Assembly (NCBI GenBank): GCA_028278305.1
Contig: JANQEP010000008.1
Coordinates: 1-40,117, forward strand
From: Candidatus Gastranaerophilales bacterium
Lineage (GTDB): Bacteria > Cyanobacteriota > Vampirovibrionia > Gastranaerophilales > UBA9971
Direction: 5' to 3'
DNA: 40,117 nt
Part shown: positions 29,589 through 39,037 of the stretch, piece by piece
Layout: each line of letters starts with the position of its first letter
How positions within the stretch are numbered: position 1 is the first letter of the stretch
The notes under the pieces: generated by a model
Database searches by the model: none
Seen by the model: the letters and a program-made list of their open reading frames with translations, nothing else
What the model was told of the DNA's origin: nothing
Position numbers and translations under genes: made by a program

Positions 29589-30224
29589 ATGACAAAGCAA
29601 TTAATGATACATAACAGCGACGGAAGCCAGTTAGGACCTATAGACATAGACGAAAATGTATTTGGTACAGAACCAAACGTTCACGTGATGCACCTTGCCT
29701 TAAAAAGACAATTAAGCAATGCCCGTCAGGGAAGCGCAAATACAAAAATCCGCTCAGAAGTCAGAGGGGGCGGTAAAAAACCCTGGAGACAAAAAGGAAC
29801 CGGTAGGGCAAGGGCAGGCAGCTTAAGAAGTCCGCTTTTTGCAGGCGGCGGTGTAATTTTTGGACCAAAGCCCAGGGATTTTAGTATATCAATGCCAGTA
29901 AAAGCAAGAAGACTTGCCTTAAGATCCGCTCTTTCCTCAAAAGCAGATAACATTAAAGTTATAAAAGATTTCTCAGCTATCAAAAACCCGAAGACAAAGG
30001 AATTTATTAAAGTCCTTGATTCAATTGAAGTAAGCGGTAAAACCCTTGTAATAGCAGACACAAACGCGGCTGAAAACCAGCATTTAAAACTTTCAGCAAG
30101 GAATATCCCGACAGTAAAGCTTATATTGCCGTCTAACATTAATGTAAAAGATATTCTCGAAGCAGACCAGATAGTTATGAGCGAATCTGCAATAAATGAA
30201 ATAACAGAGAGGTTAAAAAAATAA
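29589..30224 (+). CDS. rplD: 50S ribosomal protein L4
   Basis: 211 aa; SEVRGGGKKPWRQKGTGRARAGSLRSPLFAGGGVIFGPKPRDF. Confidence 0.98.
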   Translation: MTKQLMIHNSDGSQLGPIDIDENVFGTEPNVHVMHLALKRQLSNARQGSANTKIRSEVRGGGKKPWRQKGTGRARAGSLRSPLFAGGGVIFGPKPRDFSISMPVKARRLALRSALSSKADNIKVIKDFSAIKNPKTKEFIKVLDSIEVSGKTLVIADTNAAENQHLKLSARNIPTVKLILPSNINVKDILEADQIVMSESAINEITERLKK

Positions 30225-30533
30225 ATGAGCAGAAATAAAAATGAAACAGAATACTTATACCAGCTGATTAAAAGACCTCTTGTAACCGAGAAGTCAACAG
30301 GTCAGACAGCTTTAGGGCAATATTCCTTTGAAGTGGTAAAAGACGCAACTAAAGTGGATATAAAAAAGGCAATAGAACTTCTTTTCCCCGGAAGAAAGGT
30401 ATCAGAAGTAAGAACAGCTTACATGCCAGGTAAGCAGAAAAGGCGCGGATTAAAAACAGGTAGAACCCAGTCAGGTAAGAAAGCCATCGTAACCATACAG
30501 GGCGAACCTATTGAAGAATTAATAGGAGCATAA
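30225..30533 (+). CDS. rplW: 50S ribosomal protein L23
   Basis: 102 aa; [33 protein letters not shown]. Confidence 0.97.
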   Translation: MSRNKNETEYLYQLIKRPLVTEKSTGQTALGQYSFEVVKDATKVDIKKAIELLFPGRKVSEVRTAYMPGKQKRRGLKTGRTQSGKKAIVTIQGEPIEELIGA

Positions 30534-30538
30534 TAAAA

Positions 30539-31363
30539 ATGGGTAATCGTAAACTAAAACCAACAACACCCGGACAAAGATTCGTAATAATAACGGACTT
30601 TTCAGAACTAACAACGGATAAGCCTGAAAAGTCCCTGCTAAGGTCCATGAAAAATCATGCCGGCAGGAATAATTCCGGCAGAATTACCTGCCGTCATAAA
30701 GGCGGAGGGCATAAAAGGGCATACAGGGTCGTTGACTTTCACAGAGATAAAGTTAATATCGAAGGGATTGTAAAATCAATAGAGTATGACCCGAACAGAA
30801 ACGTAAGAATTTCCCTGGTCCATTATGTTGACGGGGAGAAAAGATACATACTCACTCCACAGGGTTTAAAAGTAGGATCAAGTATTCAAAGCGGTGCTGA
30901 AAGTGAGATAAAAGCAGGAAATGCAATGCCTCTGGATAATATTCCGCTTGGCACAATGGTGCATAATGTAGAGTTGGTACCGGGAAAAGGCGGTCAAATA
31001 TGCAGAAGCGCGGGTACCGGAGCACAGCTTATGGCAAAAGAAGGCGATTATATAACATTAAAACTTCCAAGCTCAGAGATGAGAATGGTACGCAGGGAAT
31101 GTTACGCCACAATAGGCGTGCTTGGTAATATTGACCATAAAAACCAGAAACTGGGCAAAGCCGGCAGAAAACGCTGGATGGGAATTAAACCGACAGTAAG
31201 AGGTTCTGTAATGAACCCCGTAGACCACCCGCACGGAGGAGGGGAAGGAAGAGCGCCTATAGGAGGAAGCCAACCTAAAACTCCCTGGGGTAAACCGGCT
31301 TTAGGTAAGAAAACAAGAAAAAGCAAATCATCTGATAAATTAATTGTCAGAAGACGTAAATAA
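30539..31363 (+). CDS. rplB: 50S ribosomal protein L2
   Basis: 274 aa; [42 protein letters not shown]. Confidence 0.99.
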   Translation: MGNRKLKPTTPGQRFVIITDFSELTTDKPEKSLLRSMKNHAGRNNSGRITCRHKGGGHKRAYRVVDFHRDKVNIEGIVKSIEYDPNRNVRISLVHYVDGEKRYILTPQGLKVGSSIQSGAESEIKAGNAMPLDNIPLGTMVHNVELVPGKGGQICRSAGTGAQLMAKEGDYITLKLPSSEMRMVRRECYATIGVLGNIDHKNQKLGKAGRKRWMGIKPTVRGSVMNPVDHPHGGGEGRAPIGGSQPKTPWGKPALGKKTRKSKSSDKLIVRRRK

Positions 31364-31376
31364 CAAGGAGTAATTA

Positions 31377-31658
31377 ATGTCTCGTTCACTAAAAAAAGGA
31401 CCATTTGTAGAAGAATCATTGATGAAAAAAATTGAGAAGATGAATGAATCAGGCGGTAAAAAAGTAGTAAAAACCTGGTCAAGAGCGTCAATGATTGTTC
31501 CTGACATGCTAAATCATACAATAGCAGTGCATAATGGAAAAACACATGTCCCTATTTATATAACAGAACAAATGATAGGACACAGGTTAGGCGAGTTTGC
31601 TCCGACACGTATGTTTCGTGGTCATGCAGGCTCTGATAAGAAGGCTAAAAGAGGTTAA
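31377..31658 (+). CDS. rpsS: 30S ribosomal protein S19
   Basis: 93 aa; [57 protein letters not shown]. Confidence 0.98.
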   Translation: MSRSLKKGPFVEESLMKKIEKMNESGGKKVVKTWSRASMIVPDMLNHTIAVHNGKTHVPIYITEQMIGHRLGEFAPTRMFRGHAGSDKKAKRG

Positions 31659-31663
31659 GTAAG

Positions 31664-31990
31664 ATGATGCAGGTAAATCAATCCGGGCAATCAGGCATTT
31701 CATTCGGCAGAGAAACTATTGAACAGCTTGTAGTTAAAGATAGCTTTAACGGAATAACACAAATTCCTTTTAAGCCAGGTATAGTTATCAACCCGGTTGG
31801 AGATGACAAATGTACAATTACAACACCTCCTTTTAAAATTGATAAATTACAAAAAGAAGAGGTATATGCTCAAGGTAGCAATAATTTTCTTATTGTTTAC
31901 CCAAATACAGATTCACAACTTCAAGGACCGCTTAGAAATGGACAATCCGTAAAAGTTAATGATGAAGGTAAATTTGAAGTAATCGCTTAA
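31664..31990 (+). CDS. Hypothetical protein embedded in the S10 operon between rpsS and rplV
   Basis: 108 aa ORF, no family recognised; tight spacing to rpsS and rplV; no signal peptide or TM. Confidence 0.75.
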   Translation: MMQVNQSGQSGISFGRETIEQLVVKDSFNGITQIPFKPGIVINPVGDDKCTITTPPFKIDKLQKEEVYAQGSNNFLIVYPNTDSQLQGPLRNGQSVKVNDEGKFEVIA

Positions 31991-32020
31991 ACTAAACTTA
32001 AACTAAAAAGGAAAATAAAA

Positions 32021-32779
32021 ATGGAAGCAAAGTCAAAACAATCGAATATAAGAATGCCCGCAAGAAAGGTAAGAAGAGTCATTAACACAATCCGGGGAAA
32101 AAGTGTTAAAGACGCAAGCACCATGCTGAAATTCATGCCATATTTTGCGGCAAAAGTGGTGGAAAAAAACCTTAAATGCGCGGTTGCTAACGCATCTGAA
32201 AAACTAGGCGCAATTGAAGAAGAATTAATAGTATCAGAAATTTACGCGGACGACGGTCCGACATATAAAAGAGCAAAACCCCGGGCACAGGGACGTGTTT
32301 ACAGAATACACAAGCGTAACAGCCATCTGACAATAATAGTCAGGGTTTCGGAAGAGCTAAAAGAGAAATTAAAAGAGAAAAAGAAAAAAGCCGGAAAACC
32401 AAAAGCTAAAAAACAGGAAACAAAACCTGTAGAAACAACAGCTCAAGCAGCGGCTGACATTCCTGAAAATGAAGCAAAAACTGAAAAACAGGAAGTTATC
32501 GAACAGGAAGTGGTAATAGAAACCAAAGAAGCCGAAGTCCTGGAAGAGGCAAAACAGGAGCTGGAGCAGGGAATAACTCCCGACATAGAAACCCAGCCGG
32601 AAATTGAGTCACCGGTCGAGAGCGAAGCTGAAAAGGCGGAAACAGGAAAAAATATAAAAGTTGAAGCCGAGCAGCGTGAATCCCACACAGAAACATCCGA
32701 AACAGCTGAAGAAACTGAAAAAACAGAGCCTGAAACAGGTTCAGAAGCGACAGATAATCAGGAAGAAGAAAATAAATAG
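32021..32779 (+). CDS. rplV: 50S ribosomal protein L22 with long acidic C-terminal extension
   Basis: 252 aa; core [26 protein letters not shown]...[20 protein letters not shown], then ~135 aa Glu/Lys/Thr-rich tail. Confidence 0.96.
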   Translation: MEAKSKQSNIRMPARKVRRVINTIRGKSVKDASTMLKFMPYFAAKVVEKNLKCAVANASEKLGAIEEELIVSEIYADDGPTYKRAKPRAQGRVYRIHKRNSHLTIIVRVSEELKEKLKEKKKKAGKPKAKKQETKPVETTAQAAADIPENEAKTEKQEVIEQEVVIETKEAEVLEEAKQELEQGITPDIETQPEIESPVESEAEKAETGKNIKVEAEQRESHTETSETAEETEKTEPETGSEATDNQEEENK

Positions 32780-32790
32780 GAGGTAACCCC

Positions 32791-33516
32791 TTGGGTCAAA
32801 AGACACACCCTACAGGATTCAGATTAGGAGTAATAAAAACCTGGTCAAGCAACTGGTACGCATCAAAGAAAAATTATGTAGACCTGCTTGAAGAGGATAT
32901 GAAAATCCGTAAATTCATAAAGAAAAAGCATAATTCTGCGGGTATAAGCAGGATATTAATAGATAGAAAAGCCCAGACAGTGATAATCTCGATAGTTGCG
33001 GCAAAGCCCGGGATTATTGTAGGCAGAGGCGGACAGGGTATTGATGCCTTAAGAAAGGAACTGTCAGGTTTTACATCAAAACGTGTCCAGATTGACATTC
33101 TGGAAGTAGCAAGAGTAGATATGGATGCCCAGCTGGTATCCGAGTTCATAGCCCAACAGCTCGAAAAACGTGTTGCATTCAGAAGAGCAATGAAACAGGC
33201 TATTCAAAGAGCAATGAGATCAGGATCCCAGGGAATCAAGGTTTCTGTATCAGGACGTCTGGGCGGTACTGAAATTGCCAGAACAGAATGGGCAAAGGAA
33301 GGAAGAATTCCCCTTCAGACGATAAGAGCAGATGTAGACTACGGATTTGCCGAAGCCGACACAATAATGGGAATTATAGGGGTAAAAGTCTGGATATTTA
33401 AAAATGAAATATTACCCGGTGAAAAAATAGACCAGAACATAAAAGCAAAAACATCGCCTGAAGCCGAAGGCGGACATGCAAGAAGAGGAAGAGGCAGACA
33501 GCCCAAGGCTCAGTAA
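32791..33516 (+). CDS. rpsC: 30S ribosomal protein S3 (TTG start)
   Basis: 241 aa; [51 protein letters not shown]. Confidence 0.98.
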   Translation: MGQKTHPTGFRLGVIKTWSSNWYASKKNYVDLLEEDMKIRKFIKKKHNSAGISRILIDRKAQTVIISIVAAKPGIIVGRGGQGIDALRKELSGFTSKRVQIDILEVARVDMDAQLVSEFIAQQLEKRVAFRRAMKQAIQRAMRSGSQGIKVSVSGRLGGTEIARTEWAKEGRIPLQTIRADVDYGFAEADTIMGIIGVKVWIFKNEILPGEKIDQNIKAKTSPEAEGGHARRGRGRQPKAQ

Positions 33517-33541
33517 ATAAATTAATTAGGAGCAAGTAACA

Positions 33542-33949
33542 ATGTTAATGCCAAAAAGAACAAAATATAGAAAACAACAACGAGGCAGGATGAAAGGCAC
33601 AGAAACCAGAGGTACTGTAGTCCAGTACGGGGATTACGGTCTTCAATCCTTAGAACCCTGCTGGGTAAACAGCAGGCAAATTGAAGCTGCCAGAAGGGCT
33701 ATGACCCGTAGCATCAAAAGGGGCGGTAAAGTCTGGATTAAAATTTTCCCGGATAAGATAATTACCGCAAAACCTGCTGAAACCAGGATGGGTAAAGGTA
33801 AAGGCAATCCTGAATACTGGGTAGCTGTGGTAAAACCGGGAAGAGTTATGTTTGAGCTCGCCGGAGTTGAGAGAGATGTTGCAGTAAGAGCACTTGAACT
33901 GGCTGCACAAAAGCTTCCCAACAAAGTCAAAATCATTGAAAGACAATAA
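33542..33949 (+). CDS. rplP: 50S ribosomal protein L16
   Basis: 135 aa; [43 protein letters not shown]; start may be the ATG at 33548. Confidence 0.98.
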   Translation: MLMPKRTKYRKQQRGRMKGTETRGTVVQYGDYGLQSLEPCWVNSRQIEAARRAMTRSIKRGGKVWIKIFPDKIITAKPAETRMGKGKGNPEYWVAVVKPGRVMFELAGVERDVAVRALELAAQKLPNKVKIIERQ

Positions 33950-33969
33950 TATAAAAATGGTGATAAAAA

Positions 33970-34212
33970 ATGAAAACCAGTGAAATCAGAGAACAAACGG
34001 TTGATGAGCTTAAAGATAAAGTTACTTCCTTAAGAAAGGAACTTTTTGACCTGAAAATCCAAAAAGCGACTTTCAAGCTGGAAAACGTGGCTGAAATCCG
34101 CAAAAAAAGAAAATTAATTGCAAAAATCAAAACCGTTATTAGTGAAAAAAACCATCCCGGGCACAATGAAGGGTCTTCCGGGGTTCATACAGATTCTTCA
34201 GCTTCAGAATAG
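33970..34212 (+). CDS. rpmC: 50S ribosomal protein L29
   Basis: 80 aa; [38 protein letters not shown]. Confidence 0.95.
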   Translation: MKTSEIREQTVDELKDKVTSLRKELFDLKIQKATFKLENVAEIRKKRKLIAKIKTVISEKNHPGHNEGSSGVHTDSSASE

Positions 34213-34243
34213 CAGATGAGATAATAACCCGAGGGAAAATAAA

Positions 34244-34489
34244 ATGCCAAAAAAGGAAAAAATAGGACAGGTAGTAAGCACAAAAGCTGATAAAACAGTT
34301 GTGGTGGAAATTCCGGATTATAAACCGCATCCTAAGTACAAAAAAATTATGTGCACAACAAAAAAATACAAGGCGCATAATGAAGGAATAGACTGTGCAG
34401 AAGGCGATGAAGTTAAATTGATAGAAAACAGACCGGTAAGTAAGACAAAACTATGGAAAGTTGTTGAGATTACCAAGAAAGCAACATAG
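34244..34489 (+). CDS. rpsQ: 30S ribosomal protein S17
   Basis: 81 aa; GQVVSTKADKTVVVEIPDYKPHPKYKKIMCTTKKYKAHNEG. Confidence 0.97.
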   Translation: MPKKEKIGQVVSTKADKTVVVEIPDYKPHPKYKKIMCTTKKYKAHNEGIDCAEGDEVKLIENRPVSKTKLWKVVEITKKAT

Positions 34490-34588
34490 ATTTGCCATAT
34501 TTAATCCAAAATTTGCTTGTGATAGAATCAAAGCACAAAAACAAAAAGACAAAATAAAAGAATAATCCTAGAAATAAGGACTGAAAAA

Positions 34589-34957
34589 ATGATACAACAG
34601 GAATCAAGACTAAGAGTAGCGGATAATACAGGGGCAAAAGAACTTCTGGTAATAAGGGTTCTTGGAAGCTCCAATAAGCAATATGCAGGAATCGGTGATA
34701 TTGTAGTTGCGACGGTAAAAGAAGCAGCGCCGAATATGCCGGTTAAAAAATCGGATGTAGTAAGGGCAGTCCTGGTCCGTACGGCTCATACAAAGAAAAG
34801 ACCGGACGGCACAAATATCAGGTTTGATGACAATGCGGCAGTTATTATAAATAAAGAAGGAAACCCTCTTGGAACACGTATTTTCGGTCCGGTAGCCAGG
34901 GAACTTCGTGAAAAAGGGTACATGAAAATTATTTCACTTGCTCCGGAAGTGATTTAG
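34589..34957 (+). CDS. rplN: 50S ribosomal protein L14
   Basis: 122 aa; [56 protein letters not shown]. Confidence 0.99.
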   Translation: MIQQESRLRVADNTGAKELLVIRVLGSSNKQYAGIGDIVVATVKEAAPNMPVKKSDVVRAVLVRTAHTKKRPDGTNIRFDDNAAVIINKEGNPLGTRIFGPVARELREKGYMKIISLAPEVI

Positions 34958-34970
34958 GAGAGTAAATAAA

Positions 34971-35330
34971 ATGAAAAGAACAATGAAAACCACCAAGATA
35001 AAAGGAAATAAACTCCACATAAAAAGCGGTGACAGGGTAGTAGTGACTTCCGGTAAGGATAAAGGAAAAATCGGTAATATAAAAAAATCCCTGCCTGCAA
35101 GAAACCAGGTCATTATAGAAGATGTCAATATAATTACTAAAGCAATGAAAGCCAATCCAATGGCGAATTTCCAGGGCGGCTTGATTAAAATGGAAGCCCC
35201 GATTGACTCTTCCAACGTGATGCTATACTGCCAGAAATGCGAAAAAGCAACAAGAATAAGCTTTAAAGTCCTGGAAGACGGCACAAAAACAAGAGTCTGC
35301 AAAAAATGTGATGAGCAGTTTGATACATAA
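34971..35330 (+). CDS. rplX: 50S ribosomal protein L24
   Basis: 119 aa; KOW motif HIKSGDRVVVTSGKDKGKIGNI; CQKC...CKKC C-terminus. Confidence 0.97.
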   Translation: MKRTMKTTKIKGNKLHIKSGDRVVVTSGKDKGKIGNIKKSLPARNQVIIEDVNIITKAMKANPMANFQGGLIKMEAPIDSSNVMLYCQKCEKATRISFKVLEDGTKTRVCKKCDEQFDT

Positions 35331-35442
35331 ATAAACCAATACAATTTGATAACAAAATTTGACAAATAATATATAAAAATTTAAAAATCATCAACAAATA
35401 CTATAAAAAAGATTAAACAAAGACAAAGAGGTATAAATTAAA

Positions 35443-36006
35443 ATGCCAGAAACCAAAAAAATGAAAAAAAAATACCAGGAAGATGCAATTCCTGCACTTA
35501 AAGAGAAGTTCGGCTATAAAAATATACACGAAATCCCAAAACTGGAAAAAGTTGTTGTTAATATGGGACTGGGCGAGGCAGTACAAAACGTAAAGATACT
35601 GGATTCCGCGGTTAGCGAACTCGCTAAAATAACCGGACAAAAACCCATTGTTAACAGGGCAAAAAAATCAATCGCAACATACAAGCTTAGAAAAGGAATG
35701 CCTGTAGGTACAAACGTAACCCTGCGACAGGAAAGAATGTATGATTTTCTTCAAAAACTCATTTGCATAGTCCTCCCCAGAATCAGGGACTTCAGAGGTG
35801 TAAACGACAAGAGTTTTGACGGAAGGGGAAATTATTCCCTGGGACTGAAAGAACAGATCCTGTTTCCCGAGATCAAATACGATGACGTGGAAACAGTTAA
35901 GGGAATGGATATATCAATAGTAACAACAGCCAAAACTGATGAAGAGGCAAAAGCTCTTCTCTCAGAACTTGGTATGCCGTTTAGAAAAAGACAGGCACAG
36001 GCTTAA
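35443..36006 (+). CDS. rplE: 50S ribosomal protein L5
   Basis: 187 aa; [45 protein letters not shown]. Confidence 0.98.
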   Translation: MPETKKMKKKYQEDAIPALKEKFGYKNIHEIPKLEKVVVNMGLGEAVQNVKILDSAVSELAKITGQKPIVNRAKKSIATYKLRKGMPVGTNVTLRQERMYDFLQKLICIVLPRIRDFRGVNDKSFDGRGNYSLGLKEQILFPEIKYDDVETVKGMDISIVTTAKTDEEAKALLSELGMPFRKRQAQA

Positions 36007-36030
36007 GAACAATAAAGAAGGAGAAGACAA

Positions 36031-36237
36031 TTGGCTAAAAAGTCAATGATAGTAAAGGAAAGAAGAAGAGAAAAGCTGGCTGCAGCGGGTAAATACCCTA
36101 AAGTAAGACTGCACAACAGATGCCGGGTATGCGGAAGACCAAAAGGCTATCACAGGGATTTTGGACTTTGCAGAATACACTTAAGAGAGTTTGCTCTCAG
36201 GGGTTTATTGCCGGGCGTAACAAAATCCAGCTGGTAA
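36031..36237 (+). CDS. rpsN: 30S ribosomal protein S14, zinc-type-like (TTG start)
   Basis: 68 aa; [38 protein letters not shown]. Confidence 0.96.
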   Translation: MAKKSMIVKERRREKLAAAGKYPKVRLHNRCRVCGRPKGYHRDFGLCRIHLREFALRGLLPGVTKSSW

Positions 36238-36276
36238 TTTTATATAGAAAGGTAAAATAAAGAGGAAAACCTGATA

Positions 36277-36672
36277 ATGTATACAGACCCAATAGCTGAT
36301 ATGCTGACACGTATAAGAAATGCCGGAGGCGCAAGTCACGAGAGTGTTGAAATACCTTCATCAAAACTAAAAGTGGAACTTGCAAAGGTTTTAAAAGAAG
36401 AAGGATACATAACTGACTATAAAGTCAGGGAAGAAGGGAAATTCAAAATTCTCACCATCGGTGTAAAATACGAGTCGGAAAAACAGCCGGTAATAAGAAA
36501 AATTCAAAGAGTAAGCAAACCGGGCTTAAGAGTCTATAAAAAATCTAAAAACCTGCCTAAAGTGCTTGGCGGGCTGGGAATATCCATAGTCAGCACAAAT
36601 AAAGGACTCTTGACAGACAGAAAAGCAAGAAAAGAAAAAGTCGGGGGAGAAATCCTCTGCAATGTATGGTAA
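36277..36672 (+). CDS. rpsH: 30S ribosomal protein S8
   Basis: 131 aa; [47 protein letters not shown]. Confidence 0.98.
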   Translation: MYTDPIADMLTRIRNAGGASHESVEIPSSKLKVELAKVLKEEGYITDYKVREEGKFKILTIGVKYESEKQPVIRKIQRVSKPGLRVYKKSKNLPKVLGGLGISIVSTNKGLLTDRKARKEKVGGEILCNVW

Positions 36673-36705
36673 TTAAGTTTAACTGAAAAATGGAGACTGA
36701 TTAAA

Positions 36706-37242
36706 ATGTCCAGGATAGGCGTAGCTCCTGTTGAAATACCGGATAAAGTAAATGTAGAAATCCAGGATAACCTGATAAAAGCTTCAGGACCCCTGGGAGA
36801 GCTGGAAATAAGACTTCAGCCCGTAATAAAAGTAGAAAAGGAAAATAACAGGCTCGTGGTTAAAAAAGTGAATGACGAGAGAAAAACAAGGGCTCTTCAC
36901 GGTTTAAGCAGGACTCTTGTTTATAATATAGTTAACGGGGTAAGCAAGGGGTTTGAAAAAAGGCTTGAAATCCAGGGAGTCGGCTATAAAGCGGCTCTTG
37001 AAGGCAAGAATTTAAACCTTTCCCTGGGTTATAGTCATCCTGTGAAAATTGAACCTCCGCAGGGGATTGAGCTTAAGGTTGAGGGCAACAATAAAATCAT
37101 AGTTTCCGGCGCTGATAAACAGCTTGTAGGTGATATTGCGGCTTTAATACGCGGTAAAAGACCTCCTGAAGTTTATAAAGGCAAAGGTATCAGGTATGAA
37201 GGCGAATATGTACGCAAAAAAGCAGGTAAAGCCGGTAAATAA
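36706..37242 (+). CDS. rplF: 50S ribosomal protein L6
   Basis: 178 aa; MSRIGVAPVEIP, LEIQGVGYKAALEGKNLNLSLGYSHPV, RPPEVYKGKGIRYEGEYVRKKAGKAGK. Confidence 0.98.
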   Translation: MSRIGVAPVEIPDKVNVEIQDNLIKASGPLGELEIRLQPVIKVEKENNRLVVKKVNDERKTRALHGLSRTLVYNIVNGVSKGFEKRLEIQGVGYKAALEGKNLNLSLGYSHPVKIEPPQGIELKVEGNNKIIVSGADKQLVGDIAALIRGKRPPEVYKGKGIRYEGEYVRKKAGKAGK

Positions 37243-37285
37243 TTCTTAATGGTAAAAACAGAAATAATAACCCAGGTGAGATAAA

Positions 37286-37654
37286 ATGATCAAGAAAAAA
37301 ATAAAAAAAATCGATACACAAAAAAGGCACAGAAAAATAAGGGTAAACCTTAGCGGGACGTCGGAAAGACCGAGGCTTGCGGTTTTCAGGAGCAACAAGC
37401 ACATTTATGCCCAGCTTATTGATGATACACAGGGTAAGACATTAGCTTCTGCCGGGTCAGTAGAGGGTTCTTTAAAAGAACAGCTGAGCCATGGCGGAAA
37501 TATTAAGGCTTCAAAGGAAATCGGCAAGTTAATTGCTGAGAGGGCAAAAGAAAAAGGCATTAAAAAAGTTGTGTTTGACAGGGGCGGAAACCTCTATCAT
37601 GGCAGGATAGCCGAGCTTGCGGACGCTGCCCGTGAGAATGGGCTGGAATTCTAG
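37286..37654 (+). CDS. rplR: 50S ribosomal protein L18
   Basis: 122 aa; [48 protein letters not shown] (complete C-terminus). Confidence 0.98.
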   Translation: MIKKKIKKIDTQKRHRKIRVNLSGTSERPRLAVFRSNKHIYAQLIDDTQGKTLASAGSVEGSLKEQLSHGGNIKASKEIGKLIAERAKEKGIKKVVFDRGGNLYHGRIAELADAARENGLEF

Positions 37655-37677
37655 GAGCCCGTTTTTGAAAAGATAAG

Positions 37678-37717
37678 CAAAAAGTAGGGTGCGCACCCTA
37701 CTTTTTGTTGTTTACTC
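37678..37717. repeat. Dispersed palindromic repeat, copy B (also terminator-like)
   Basis: 30-bp perfect palindrome CAAAAAGTAGGGTGCGCACCCTACTTTTTG (37678-37707) followed by TTGTTTACT; right half CTACTTTTTGTTGTTTACT matches copies D and E with one mismatch. Confidence 0.85.
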
Positions 37718-37918
37718 TCTTTCAAATTTTATTTTATAGTTTAAAGCCTTGACTATTATTTCTAATTCATTCAAATTTACAGTGCCTTTTTTTAATTTAG
37801 ACGATAAATTTTGTACACTGTATGGTTTATCTTTTGCTTTAGAAATCTTTTCCGCTAAAAATGTCAATGTTACAGCATTATCCAATGCTAATTTTCTTAT
37901 TTCATTACCTAAACTCAT
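37712..37918 (-). CDS. Small XRE-like HTH protein
   Basis: 68 aa; paralogous to the 38086-38292 ORF; stop codon TAA lies inside repeat copy B. Confidence 0.75.
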   Translation of the reverse strand: MSLGNEIRKLALDNAVTLTFLAEKISKAKDKPYSVQNLSSKLKKGTVNLNELEIIVKALNYKIKFERE

Positions 37919-37928
37919 TATTTAAAAA

Positions 37929-38014
37929 TAAACTATATGTTAAAAAATTAAAATATAGTTTAGCTAAATCTTGACTATCTTAAACTAATAATTTAAAATT
38001 AAAGTATTAGTTTA
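37929..38014. promoter_or_regulatory. Two matched inverted-repeat operators flanking/overlapping a promoter
   Basis: TAAACTATAT-N14-ATATAGTTTA (37929-37962) and TAAACTAATA-N14-TATTAGTTTA (37981-38014); + strand TTGACT (37971-37976)-N17-TAAAAT (37994-37999). Confidence 0.7.
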
Positions 38015-38039
38015 TAAATATTAACAAAAGGAGTTTAAA

Positions 38040-38099
38040 ATGAGTAAAGAGGGAGTTTTCAGATGCGCAACCCGCAGTTTGTCGTTTACTTTTTTATAA
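38040..38099 (+). pseudogene. Start of a small gene apparently interrupted by repeat copy C
   Basis: Strong SD aaggag (38028-38033), ATG at 38040, MSKEGVF then reading frame runs into the repeat (agatgcgcaacccgcagtttgtcgtttact) and stops after 19 codons. Confidence 0.45.
38061..38090. repeat. Dispersed palindromic repeat, copy C (diverged)
   Basis: agatgcgcaacccgcagTTTGTCGTTTACT. Confidence 0.65.
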
Positions 38100-38292
38100 A
38101 TTCAATATTATAATCTAATATTTCTGCTATTAGAAAAGCTTCCTTTAAGGTCAAAGTTTCTCTTCTCAATTTGTGAGAGATACTTTGAAAAGTATATTTT
38201 TCATTAGTTTTTTTTGACAACTTTTCTGCCAGCTTGGTTATAGTCATACCCTCCTGAGCCAGTAGTGATTTTATTTTGTTTCTAATATTCAT
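38086..38292 (-). CDS. Small XRE-like HTH protein
   Basis: 68 aa; MNIRNKIKSLLAQEGMTITKLAEKLSKKTNEKYTFQSISHKLRRETLTLKEAFLIAEILDYNIEFIKK; stop codon inside copy C. Confidence 0.78.
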   Translation of the reverse strand: MNIRNKIKSLLAQEGMTITKLAEKLSKKTNEKYTFQSISHKLRRETLTLKEAFLIAEILDYNIEFIKK

Positions 38293-38467
38293 AATTAACT
38301 CAAAAACAAGCTTAATAATTCTTTATTTTAAGAAAATTGAATTATCAGAGTAAAATACTTTATGTTATCATCCTTTAAGAAATTAAAACCTCCTATTGTG
38401 GAGGATTAAATTAAAATAAAATGCATATTGCACACCCAATTAATCAAAGAAAGGCAAAAAATTTTTT

Positions 38468-38803
38468 ATGGATAAAACGGAACAGCCAATGATAAACCCG
38501 GATGCAGCAATATTTCCAATAAGTGTAATTGCGGATATCCTCGAGGTTCACCAGAGGACGCTCAGGATTTATGATGATGAAAACATCCTGGTTCCAAGCA
38601 GGTCAAGCAGGAATAGACGGCTTTACTCCTTTAATGACCTGGAAAAAGGAAAGTTCATAAAGCATTTAACTCGAAACCTGGGGGTTAATCTTGCAGGAGT
38701 GAAAATAGCCCTTGTTCTGCTTAAAGAAGCGGGACTTTCTCCTGAGAGCTACACTGAAAAGGTAAATGACATAGTTGCACAATATAAAGTAGAAAATCTG
38801 TAG
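38468..38803 (+). CDS. MerR-family HspR-like transcriptional regulator
   Basis: 111 aa; FPISVIADILEVHQRTLRIYDDENILVPSRSSRNRRLYSFNDLEKGKFIKHLTRNLGVNLAGVKIAL. Confidence 0.85.
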   Translation: MDKTEQPMINPDAAIFPISVIADILEVHQRTLRIYDDENILVPSRSSRNRRLYSFNDLEKGKFIKHLTRNLGVNLAGVKIALVLLKEAGLSPESYTEKVNDIVAQYKVENL

Positions 38804-38809
38804 CAGTAG

Positions 38810-38842
38810 GTTGGTTTGAAAAATTCTATTTTTTAACCCAAC
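38810..38842 (+). terminator. Hairpin immediately after HspR-like gene
   Basis: gttggtttgaaaaat tct attttttaacccaac, about 15-bp arms allowing G-U pairs. Confidence 0.6.
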
Positions 38843-38875
38843 AGCTTTAAATACTGACTGGTAGTGGTATTTTTG

Positions 38876-38990
38876 TGTCATGACGCACTTGAGAAGCCTG
38901 CCCCGTGCTTGACACGGGGGCATCTATCCGCCAAACATATCAGGCAATAAGCCTAATTATACAGACCCCGCATCAAGTGCGGGGTGACAA
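38876..38990. repeat. REP/BIME-like cluster of GC-rich palindromes
   Basis: CCCCGTG-cttga-CACGGGG (38901-38919) and ACCCCGCA-tcaag-TGCGGGGT (38965-38985) in inverted orientation, markedly GC-rich against the local background. Confidence 0.75.
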
Positions 38991-39000
38991 CAGCAGTAGA

Positions 39001-39037
39001 GGGTGCGCAATGCGCACCCTACTTTTTGTCGTTTACT
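39001..39037. repeat. Dispersed palindromic repeat, copy D (most complete)
   Basis: GGGTGCGCAATGCGCACCCTACTTTTTGTCGTTTACT. Confidence 0.85.

Noticed and set aside
34971-35330. L24 CxxC...CxxC C-terminus as a novel zinc ribbon
   Set aside because: A C-terminal CxxC pair is common in bacterial L24 proteins, so it is not unusual.
37712-38292. XRE pair as a toxin-antitoxin system
   Set aside because: Both ORFs are similar HTH proteins; no adjacent toxin family was recognised, and the possible divergent partner is truncated.
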